A stretch of DNA of 64,000 bases, taken from the NCBI GenBank assembly GCA_029706075.1, contig JAINUG010000139.1:1967510-2031509 (forward strand), written 5' to 3'. The notes beneath the pieces are model-generated. The model had not been told where the DNA came from. It ran no database searches and saw only the letters and a list, made by a program, of their open reading frames with translations. Below are positions 35,825 to 45,879 of this stretch, in pieces (within the stretch, counting starts at the first letter, position 1; every line of letters starts with the position of its first letter). The stretch is from Aldrovandia affinis (lineage: Eukaryota > Chordata > Actinopteri > Notacanthiformes > Halosauridae). Both the position numbers and the translations under genes were made by a program.

Positions 35825-36240
35825 TATGATAACAATATACTACTTCCTGCAGTGCAATATTGTCCACATAATGCTTCAGAGGGTGTAGTAACACAGTCTG
35901 TTCCAACACTGATTTTATACAGAGGGTTTGTTAGTAATCAACAAAAGTTGGGACACCTGTAGGAATTGTTTGCATCAACTTTCAAGGTTTAATTTACTTC
36001 CATTGCTGCAGAACAACTGTAAGTTGTTAACCCATTACTTGTTCCCTGAAAAGGGCCTTTTTTTATAACTCTGAAATTTACATTATTTTTCAGTTTTTGG
36101 TAACCTAAACTTTTTTTTTAACCTCTGGCAGTTTACCGCTTACCTTTGTACCATGTCAGGTTATTCACTGGACTTGAACTGCTTAAATTTCAGTAAAAAC
36201 TGGAAAAATGGTGGTGTTCTAAAACTTTTGACCAGTGGTG

Positions 36241-37555
36241 TATATATAATGCCTTATTAGATATAATTATATATGATGCTTAGATATACACAATTCAGTT
36301 ATAGATATATTAAACTACTTATATTAACATATTTACACATTGCCCATTAATGCATCTGAACTGATAAAGTTAAACCTCTTTCATAAATGATAAAAAGTGT
36401 AAATATAAACCTTGGTTCTGCAGCATTCCTCATTTAAACACCCATTTGTCCCATTCTCCTCTTTCAAAATAATTTGCAATTAGAATGGCGAAGATCTATG
36501 ACTCACAATTCCTCTGCCAACGATACGCCGTAATCTGCCTAACAACACAACTCATCCAGTAAACTACACAACCACATAAATGATACAGTAATACTGTATA
36601 CTCAACCACACAACTCACAAAGTAATATACCCAACCACATAATCTACCCAAACACACAACTGATCCAGTAAACTACATAACCACACGAATAATACAGTGA
36701 TATACCCAACCACACAACTCAGAAAGTAATGTACCCACCCACATAATCTACCCAAACACAAAACTCATACAGTAATCTACTCAACCACACAACTCATACA
36801 GCAATCTACACAACTCATGGTACTATGGTAACCATGGTACTTTGGGCCTACAGTGCTGTTACCATACTATATTACCATGTACCTACAGTACTGTTACCAT
36901 AGTACCATGGGTCTACAGTATGCCAAACTGTGTGCTAAACTGTACTAGTGGACTTGAGTGACATCACTTTCTCAACATCAACCAGTAGAAAAAAATGCAT
37001 ATACAGTATTTTCCCAGCTGCGGATAACATGCCATACCATCCAAGGTGTGGGTATTTTCTCCATATCTACATATTCACATTCATATACTGTATCTTTATA
37101 AGACAAAATATGTACATTGAGTGAGTGCATGGAATACATGCACTCAGTAGTTTGGATCATTTTGGCCAAAGACCATAGTGGTTACTCTCATTCACAAGAA
37201 GCACATCATATTTTATTCTTCACTTACATACTGTATGTAACTGAAAAAAGGGCTTACATGAGTGTGCAACAAAAAAAAAGCCAAGCTACTTCAGGCAGGA
37301 AATGCACTGTGTTGCTAAGCAACCGTCAGAGTCGTCAGTGTCTGCTGCCACTACTTACTGTCATCTAAAGCCAAGCATTGATATCTTCCATTAGACACAT
37401 ATAGCGGTCTGTTTAAACTTCCCCAGATAGTCCAGAAACACATTTTGTGTACTGCTCTTGCAATTCCTCTTCCATTTCCTACTCCACCCCCTGCCCTTAG
37501 CTCACTAGCACAGACACACTGGGCATCTCTGCCTCCGCTCGTAGCTTGCTAGCAC
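36241..37555. other. Unannotated stretch with AC-rich repeat and an inverted repeat
   Basis: 36540-36815 is built from diverged ACACAACTCA / CAGTAA / CTACCCAACCACA words, an irregular minisatellite. Immediately after it, 36816-36832 and 36893-36909 form perfect 17-base inverted arms (CATGGTACTATGGTAAC). No gene is supported. Confidence 0.55.
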
Positions 37556-38177
37556 TGGCCCACTGGATATGAGCCCTGGCACAGACACACGGGGTATGAG
37601 CCCTGGCACAGACACACTGGGTATGAGTCCTGGCAGACACACTGGAGATGAGCCCTGGCACAGACACACTGGGTATGAGCCCTGGCACAGACACACTGGA
37701 TATGAGCCCTGGCACAGACACACTGGGTATGAGCCCTGGCACAGACACACTGGATATGAGTCCTGGCACAGACACACTGGATATGAGTCCTGGCAGACAC
37801 ACTGGATGAGCCCTGGCACAGACACACTGGGTATGAGCCCTGGCACAGACACACTGGATATGAGTCCTGGCACAGACACACTGGATATGAGTCCTGGCAC
37901 AGACACACTGGGAATGAGCCCTGGCACAGACACACTGGATATGAGTCCTGGCACAGACACACTGGATATGAGTCCTGGCACAGACACACTGGATATGAGT
38001 CCTGGCATAGGCACACTGGATATGAGTCCTGGCACAGACACACTGGATATGAGTCCTGGCACAGACACACTGGGAATGAGCCCTGGCACAGACACACTGG
38101 ATATGAGTCCTGGCACAGACACACTGGATATGATTCCTGGCACAGACACACTGGATATGAGTCCTGGCACAGGCACG
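37556..38177. repeat. 27-base minisatellite, about 23 copies
   Basis: The unit is close to CTGGCACAGACACACTGGATATGAGTC, split here as CTGGCACAGACACAC plus TGGATATGAGTC. Because 27 is nine codons, almost every frame stays open and gives 250-codon frames on both strands (for example 37569-38393 plus and 37497-38294 minus). These are artefacts. Two units lack 3 bases (CTGGCAGACAC) and one or two are shortened near 37807. A lone unit lies beyond the neighbouring LINE at 38956-38982. Confidence 0.95.
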
Positions 38178-38950
38178 CTCTCCTTCTCTCCTTCTGAGAG
38201 CCAGGTCCCAGCACGGATCTCTGCATGCCTGGCTGACATCTCTGCCTGGATATCCACCCACCACCTGAAACTGAACCTGGGGAAGACAGTTCAATCAACC
38301 AAAGTTCACCCATGTCACCCCTCTACTCTCCTCTCTGCACTGGCTCTCCATCGCAGTACGCAAATCACTGGTGCTGGCTTATCAAGTGGCTAGATGAACT
38401 GCTCCCCCTTACCTCCATACACTCATTACACCCTAAACCCCAGCCAGACCCCTCTGCTCCGCCTTCTCTAGCAAACTGACTGTCCCAATCCTCCAGGCGG
38501 CCGGCAGCCACTCCTCGCGGTCTCGCCTCTTCTCTGTCCTGAACCCTCGGTGGTGGAATGATCTTCCGCACTCGGTCAGGACTGCGGAATCACTTGCAAC
38601 CTTCTGCAACAAAAGACTCAAAACCCACCTTTTCAGACTCCACTACCACTGAATTCTGTGCATCTAGACAATTGTCATCACCACTGCCTACTTGATTAAT
38701 ACTTTTTGTATATTAATACTTGTTTACTCCTCAAAAAAAAAAAAAAAAAAAGGTACTAACCTTTTCCTTCCCAGTGTTACAGGTATGGTATGTAGCTGCT
38801 AACAACGATGTCTATCGTGTCGATGGCTGTATTACTGCACTGATCTCTTGTGCAAGCAATGATTGTTCTTACCATGTATTAATGCATATCTTGTAAGTCA
38901 CTCTGGATAAGAGAATCTGCTAAATGGTTAAAATATAAATGTAAAATTGA
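38178..38950 (+). mobile_element. 5'-truncated L2-like LINE
   Basis: The plus strand encodes degraded C-terminal reverse-transcriptase sequence: CLADISAWISTHHLKLNLGK near 38225-38284, then past stops a DLPHSVRTAESLATFC-like block near 38560-38610 followed by KRLKTHLFRLHYH. It ends with the tail GTAAGTCACTCTGGATAAG (38893-38911) and TCTGCTAAATGG. The minisatellite abuts its 5' side. Confidence 0.82.
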
Positions 38951-39239
38951 ATGGCTATGGGTCCTGGCACAGACACAGTGGGTATCGGTGCATTTCCTCC
39001 TAGATGGGGGGCACCATGGAGCGAGTCAAAGCCCCAGTGGCCATAACAAAAAAAATTATCTGAACAAGAATCACAACATTTTCGAGTCTTCGTTCGCCCG
39101 TAGGGGGGTTTCTATGCCCTCTGGGGAAGTGGGGATTACTGAATCAAGTGAACAAATTGAAAGATTTGTTATTTTCACTGAACAAATCGTTCGCGAATGA
39201 GTCAGGAAAAATAATCAAACTTCCCATTACTAATCCACA

Positions 39240-39935
39240 GCATGTTTCACATTGACAGCCCTAATTTTGGCAATATTCCTCAAGTGAAAAAAGGCTACTC
39301 TGGAAATGTTTTTGATGTGACTATCAAATGAGAGACCAGGATCTATAGTAACACCAAGGTCTTTTACCACCAAACTTTCAGCAACAGAGCAACCATCCAG
39401 ATTCAAAGATAAATCAGATAACCCTCTTCTGAGGTTTTGGGCCCCAAGACCAACATCTCTGTTTTATCAGTATTCAACAATAGAAAATTATCTGACATCC
39501 AGTCTTTTATGTCTTTAAAACAAGCCTCCAACTGTTCGAATTGTCCTTCGCCAGGTTTCATTGATAGGTATAATTGTGTGTCATCTGCGTAGCAGTGAAA
39601 ATGTATGCCATGTTTACAAATGACATCACCAAGTGGCAACATGTAAAGGGAGAACAATAATGGCCCCAAAACAGAACCTTGAGGGACACCATATTCCACC
39701 TTGATGAGAGCAGCGGGCTCATCATTTAACTGCACAAATTGATACCTATCTGACAGGTAGTCCAACTAGGTTTTCAAGTCTGCTCAGAAGAGTTTGGTGG
39801 TCTACTGTGTCAAACGCAGCACTTAAGTCCAAAAGCACAAGAATAGAGACACATCAGAGACACGGTCAGCTGATATCAGTAAGTCATTGACAACTTTAAC
39901 AAGAGCAGTCTCATGTATATGAGTATGTCTTTCTG
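39240..39935 (-). pseudogene. Non-LTR retrotransposon reverse transcriptase fragment
   Basis: The minus-strand frame 39765-39403 encodes the RT palm: [20 protein letters not shown], then [11 protein letters not shown] with the catalytic YADD box, then a [18 protein letters not shown] block. This fits the L2/Rex-type LINEs of fish. Related but broken sequence continues to about 39240 (3' side) and 39935 (5' side). Endonuclease and 5' regions are absent, as usual for 5'-truncated LINE copies. It is a separate insertion from the L2-like piece at 38178-38950, which lies on the other strand. Confidence 0.88.
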
Positions 39936-39949
39936 TTTGTTTGTCTGTA

Positions 39950-40590
39950 AATAAATGTGTGTATTTTTATAGCCGTTTGACTAAGGGATTTGTTTGTTAC
40001 GTCCTATTTAGTCAGTCACCTGGCTATTGCAGCACAGGTGGCTTTGAGGGTTGTAACAGTCTCGCTATGATATCCACGGCGTGTTTTGCATTTACGGCGT
40101 TTTTCTGTAAATCTATAACTACAAATTTTTTGGAAAAGTGTTGGATGCCTATATTGCTCAGCAGGGCATACAAATAATAAATCATTTGAGAAATGTCCTT
40201 GTAAATACATTATAACCCCTCAGAGACATGCTGCATGTAATTACTTTATTTGCTATATAATAAAAAAAAAAATGTAACCACAAAACCCACTAAATACAAA
40301 ACACTGAATGGTGCTGATGGCTATGCCCCCGTAATAGGGCCCCTTTCCCAGGTGAGTTAGCACTCAGGGCCGATGGCTATGCCCCTGTTATATCCCCCCC
40401 CACAGGTGGGTTAGCACCTCCCAACACACAGGTGAGTTAGTGCCCCCCCACAGGTGTGTTTAGTGCATTCACTGCAGCATACTCCACCCTACAGACTCCA
40501 AACAGGCCCTTTCTAGGTGTATCCCCTCGCACTCAACCACTTCAACATGCATTACACACACACCAGACATAGATAGATATAGTATGGGAT
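39950..40590. other. Unannotated stretch with a local GGTGAGTTAG repeat
   Basis: No gene is supported. 40310-40460 contains repeated words CGATGGCTATGCCCC and ACAGGTG(A/G)GTTAGC, a short irregular duplication. Confidence 0.5.
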
Positions 40591-40603
40591 AAATATTCTT
40601 TAT

Positions 40604-40985
40604 AAGGCCTCCCGGGTGGTCTAGCAGTTACAATGTTCGACACTGACCACTGAGATTGCTGCGACCACTGCGTTCGATTCCACCGGCCGCGCCAGTGTCG
40701 GCTCTGGCCAGGAGTGCCACTAGAGGGCGGCAATTGGTTGTCCGCCCCAGGGAGGGGGGGAGGGAAGGTGACATGAGTTTGCTGCATATAGGAGTGGCTC
40801 TGGAGTACTGGAGTTGCGGTCGATGGCTTGGCGAGTGCCAGCTCGGAGGAGACGGTGCTTCGCCTTTGTCACTGCTGGTCTCACGGCTGCGGCAGCAAAC
40901 TCACAATAGGAGGGGGGGATTGACATGAAAAAGAGAGGGTGTAATTGGGAGGAAATCTGAAACAAATTCTTTAAAATGTATATAT
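40604..40985 (+). mobile_element. tRNA-derived SINE (copy 2)
   Basis: It is a sister of 17078-17449 with the same start (CCTCCCGGGTGGTCTAG) and the same AAACAAATTCTT tail. The A box TGGTCTAGCAG and a perfect B box GTTCGATTC (near 40673) are present. An 11-base duplication ATATTCTTTAT flanks it (40593-40603 and 40986-40996). Open frames inside are incidental. Confidence 0.88.
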
Positions 40986-41084
40986 ATATTCTTTATGAAA
41001 AGCAACTATTATCATAAAAAAAAAAATAAATGCATGCAGTATATCAGAAGGTAACCATTATTTAAAAATAATTAAATACTATTT

Positions 41085-41447
41085 TGGCGGCACAGTGGTG
41101 CAGTGGATAGCACTGTCGCCTCACAGCAAGAAGGTCTCGGGTTCGAATCCAGGCTGGGGGCCTTTCTGTGTGGAGTTTGCATGTTCTCCCCGTGTCCGCG
41201 TGGGTTTCTTCCGGGTACTCCAGTTTCTTCCCACAGTCCAAAGACATGCAGGTTAGGCTAATTGGAGAGTCTAAATTGCCCGTAGGTATGAGTGTGTGAG
41301 TGAATGGTGTATGTAGTGCCCTCCGATGGATTGGCGACCTGTCCAGGGTGTATTCCTGCCTCTCGCCCCAATGCATGCTGGGATAGGCTCCAGCCCCCCC
41401 GCGACCCTAACTAGGAATAAGCGGCTGAAGATGAGATGAGATGAGAT
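41085..41447 (+). mobile_element. V-SINE-like element
   Basis: The head has A box TGGTGCAGTGG and a perfect B box GTTCGAATC. The core contains the conserved fish V-SINE-type block (GAGTTTGCATGTTCTCCCCG and TCCAAAGACATGCAGGTTAG), and the tail is a (GATGA)n-like run. A perfect 11-base duplication AAATACTATTT flanks it (41074-41084 and 41448-41458). The short flanks and limited decay suggest a fairly recent insertion. Confidence 0.9.
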
Positions 41448-41672
41448 AAATACTATTTGTAAGTAATTGAAAATATTTAAATACTGATCCATTGAAATAC
41501 ATTTGTTAATAAATAACATTTGTTTTGTGATATTTGTTTTAAATACTTTCAAATACTTGTTTTTTGTGGGATGAGTATTTGAATTTTAAAACAAATGTTT
41601 ACTTTAGTTGATTATGTTTACTTGAATACTTCCACTATTTGGAAGAGCTGGTATTCACAAGCAACATTTTTT

Positions 41673-41674
<2 letters not shown>

Positions 41675-41730
<56 letters not shown>
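41675..41730. repeat. (CA)n microsatellite, 28 units
   Basis: An uninterrupted 56-base CA run. Confidence 0.97.
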
Positions 41731-41731
<1 letters not shown>

Positions 41732-42110
41732 CCAATAGTAATGGCTTGATCACGTAATACCAAATACATTTGTGTAATTACAAAAAAACACGAAATACAT
41801 TTTCCCCCTCGTAAAACAGCACAATGGTTCCATCCTCAGGAAACCCCTCTGTACCCTATAGTCTTGCCCACAACACTTTCAAAATGGTTGAAATGCAAAA
41901 GTACCCAAGAGAGTAAGTACTTTAAGTTTTCACTTTAACTGTTTCATTGCATAAACCAATTAAAATGTTAAGAATACAACATAAATCCAGATCTCAAAAC
42001 ATCTTCATCTTCAGCATACCAAATGTAACATAAATCATTCAAAATTGTAAATACAAAGTTCTAAATATGGGTACATTCATCACTGTAGTAGGTATATATT
42101 CCATATTCCA

Positions 42111-42373
42111 TATATACTATTTTCCACTGTAGAGGCCACAGGTGGAAATTAGTTAAAGGCAAATTCCGCACAGATATTAGGAAGTTTTTCTTTACACAGA
42201 GAGTTGTCAATGCCTGGAACAGCTTGCCAGGTCAGGTAGTAGAGGCAGAAACGCTTGGGCTATTCAAGTCCAGGCTAGATGTAGTACTAGATACTCTTTA
42301 GATTAGGACATGATGAGCCTAGATGGGCCGAACGGCCCGTTCTCATCATTATGTATTCTTATGTTCTTATTAG
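42111..42373 (+). repeat. LINE 3' end (CR1/L2-like)
   Basis: The segment has GAGAGTTGTCAATGCCTGG and GGGCCGAACGGCCCG and ends in repeats of TCTTATGT. This resembles the 3' end of CR1/L2-type LINEs that occur in many fish. Only non-coding and the last degenerate coding sequence are present. A related GTCAATGCGTGGAACAGTTTG motif occurs at about 57463-57483. Confidence 0.6.
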
Positions 42374-44776
42374 ATATTACTGTAGCTACATTTTTTATAT
42401 ATTTGACAGATTTCACCACACCAGAACAACATCCTCCACAACATCCTCCCCAACAAACTTACCCAGCCTCACAGTAGCAAGTGTACTTACTGTCTCCTAA
42501 AGATTGTCCATTTTTACCAGCAATATTGAAGAAAATGAAGTAAAATGTCCTTTTGCACTAAGCAAGTTTTCAGCATGGCATTTCAGTCAGTGGCTGCATC
42601 CTGTGAACCGGTTCATACCTATGTGATACATTTAAAGGGCCGGATCATGAAAATCTACTATTTTCAGTTATCACGTTGAAGAGAAATGCAGAAAACAGAA
42701 GAACACTGACCCTTTCCTTATAAATTTCACTAAAACGCCTCTCTGAGAAAAATCGTTTTAAAAACACACTATGGCTGCCCAGGTGGGTTCTGCACATTGG
42801 TGGTGGTTGAGGTGAGTTTCACCTATCATTGTAAAGCGCTTTGGGTTCCTTGAAAAGCGCTATATAAATCCAATGTTCAATTCAATTCAATTCAAAAATA
42901 CAGATCTCCTCCAGTATTTAGCTACGTTTTTAAAACCTAAATTTGAATACACATAATTTGTCCTGTGCTACCAGACTCATTACCATAACAGATCTTGCTA
43001 AATCTGCTATAAATGATTGGAATAACACAAATAAATATAACAAATAAAGACTTTGCACTGCTTACAGTGTATACTATACATGCTAATTATGTATATGTAA
43101 TATTTAGGTTGTACTGTTAATCATTTTATCGTATTGCAAGAAAACTACACTTCTTTGTAAATCTGTTTCTAATCAGTTGCACATATGGCATTATTGCTGT
43201 GCATGTTTTAAAGAAGGATTGAGCAAAACTGTCATAACCAGTTGGTAACTTCATAAAACATTTTTTGTAGGTACATCTTGCCAGAAACAGGTACACTCTG
43301 TTTTTGTTTGTTACAAATCTATTGTTATTTACTACAGTTTAAAGACATGGATTGATGAACAGGTTGATGAATAAATATGAATGGGGGGGAAATGCCCACA
43401 CTAAATGAGCAATGGTGATCTATCGAAATTTTGCTACGCATTAAAGCAGGTTTTTGATCACTTAAAAAAAAGTATGATATTGTAATTCTCTTGACATTCA
43501 AATTTTATGTGATTGTATGCATGCATGTGTAAAAAGTCATGAGCCACCCCTGTCAAAGGAACTTAATTTAGTTTTTATTATTAGCCTACAACATGCTACT
43601 GCTTTTGTATTAATCTGTGGTGTCCTTTTAAACACTGATATATTTACAAGAGAACAAATTTCAGTCAATTTAAGCTACTTTCCTTTCTCCCTTGTTATCT
43701 GATTCTCGACTGCACTCTGCACTCGCGTCGCCACTGTGTCACCTGCACTGCACCTGCAGACATGCTCCTCTCATACACCTGCCCACGAGCCAGTGACTGT
43801 TTACCAACACTACAAGCTTACACAGTACTACAGGTGGGCTAGTACCATTTGTAGGGGAGTTGTATCTCTCACTGATGATGGATTGTAACCTGTAAGCCTC
43901 TAGTCAGTAGCTATTGGGCACTCATGCAGTGGTAAGTCCAGAGCCAACACAAAAGGCGCCATTATGGCTCCATCTTCAACGTTCAGTCAAGCCTGCATTG
44001 CATTAGGGCAGCTGCTTTGGGAGCTCACTTGACCTATATATAATATTACAAAACAGATATCATATACTGCCAGAAGCTTCTGGAGGAATAACAGTAATGT
44101 GGACATATTTATTTTACCAATACAGGCTACAGAGATATAGAGTCATAACTAGGCACCCTCTGTCTGAATGGCTAGCTAGCTACATTAGGCGTATCTTACA
44201 AAATACCTGAGCGACTGCACCTTCAGTATATTTTGATTAGCAAATAAATTTAAGTCTAAGCTCATATGCAACTATTTCCAAAATTAATGAAAATGTGTAT
44301 TTGCATTGAAAAAGTAACACTTGCATTTTGTATGTCAAAGTTAAGGAGACATTTTGTTGCATCTGTAGTTTCTGGTCTTTCCATACTTACTGAAAAATCT
44401 TCAATAAAAATTATAGTAAGCTAACTAATTTGATATTTCTTAATTAGCCAAACATTCTAAACATGGTTAGAGGAAAAACTTAGCTACAAACACAAGAAAT
44501 ATCCTTTATAGGGCTGAAGGTGTATTTGCTTCTTTACTTCCCAGAAGTCAAACTTCTGGGAACACAACTGCAATAATTCATTTATACAGAAATATATTAC
44601 CATAATACAAATTGTAATGTTACTCTACCCTCCACTGCACATTCTGGAGACTAACCCAAAGGGCTTCCTTATGGAGAAACATGATTTAAATTTGCCATTC
44701 AAGATGTTGGCTTTCCAAATGACAAATCACTGCACTGAGGGTATGTGCCAAGATTTGTTATAAATGAGCTTCCCTA
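42374..44776. other. Unannotated stretch with two repeat fragments
   Basis: 42825-42895 is a LINE/SINE-type tail (AAAGCGCTTTGGG, GCGCTATATAAATCCAATG, then TTCAA repeats). 43071-43342 is a diverged relative of 16446-16691. No exon is supported. Confidence 0.5.
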
Positions 44777-45879
44777 TAGGGTTGTCCCTGACTAAAACAA
44801 ATCTTGGTCGACCAACAGTCGTCCGTTTTTCTCCGATTGGTCGAAACTTTTTTCTATGACACACCCTATTTGTTTTAATAAATACAACTATATGCATACT
44901 GCGCTTGTCTCATGTTTTATAACTTTCTTAAGTGAATGACACAAATGAGTAACAGTAGGCTAATGACTTTATGGAGCCGGAGTTCAAGATTACCTGAAAG
45001 AAAAAAAAACGTAATCCGTTCCGAGCCTCCTGTTCATGCTGCCCTTGCAGATTCTGCCGTTGCGCTTGTGAAGTTGCGGTATGGCCACATAATAGGCTGA
45101 TGCTTTTATTTGACCACAACCATAACACATTCTAATGCGTAGGCTATGTTTTTTTTTATTAACCAGGTTGGTCTCATTGGGATTTAAAATCTCTTTTGCA
45201 AAGAAATAGGCTAACAAACGAATGATCACACATAGCCTAATGTCTTAAATTGTAGCCTAAAGCTGAACATAAAGTGGCTATAGCCTATCGAAAATAACTT
45301 ACTCGAGTCGGAGACCATCCGATGGCCTACTTCCCCAGTCGTTTCATGTTATGGCACAGGAACACTAGCTTGTCCACATTTTTTGGCAAAAGGCTGCTCC
45401 TCGTTTTATTAACGATAAACCCTGCCTTGGAAAAAGCGCTTGCAAAGTTTACATTCCACTTTTTTGGGATTGTCCGCGACTAAAACGAAATGCTGCCATA
45501 CTCCAGATTTTTTCTTTGACATTATGTTCTTAGGTTATATCGAAATGAGTAATTAAAGTATGCCTATATCACTAATCTTAACTGTAGGCAAATCTTAGGC
45601 TACAATTAAAATGCACATTTGCGTGCCTAAAACAAGAAGGATACAATATAGGCTACATGAAAGGGGGTGTTACGCATGTTAGTTATAAATATATAAATCA
45701 TACAATTAGCAAAACACATTTATTATAAAATGTTACTTTTATTAGTTTTGCTGAATTATTCACAACATTACTATTACCTTAACTGCCTAATATAATTTAA
45801 AGAGAACATATATAGGCCTAGCTATGTTAAGAGTGAAGGACTGTCACTTCCATACCCGCAGCATCCAGAATGGATTATT
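44777..45879 (-). mobile_element. Truncated hAT element (copy 2, inverted)
   Basis: It matches 17675-18891 in the opposite orientation. The end TAGGGTTGTCCCTGACTAAAA lies at 44777, and similarity stops near 45879, so the other terminal inverted repeat is missing. An ATG at 45522 (minus) opens a 37-codon frame ending at 45409: MSKKKSGVWQHFVLV followed by VECKLCKR. This is a better-preserved BED-finger start than in copy 1, but a stop follows and no catalytic domain remains. Confidence 0.82.

Larger units (their letters stand above)
33941..36240 (-). mobile_element. Tc1-like transposon split by a solo LTR
   Basis: Terminal inverted repeats CACTACCGGTCAAAGG (left) and the inverse of CACCACTGGTCAAAAG (right), continuing through TTTTAGAACACC, are flanked by TA on both sides. 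Removing the 695-base LTR and one 5-base duplication leaves about 1600 bases, the normal Tc1 length. The transposase gene is on the minus strand and decayed. Confidence 0.92.

Noticed and set aside
37497-38393. Overlapping open frames of 250-274 codons on both strands
   Set aside because: They are produced by a 27-base tandem repeat whose length is a multiple of three; codon content is that of the repeat in each frame and no protein family fits.
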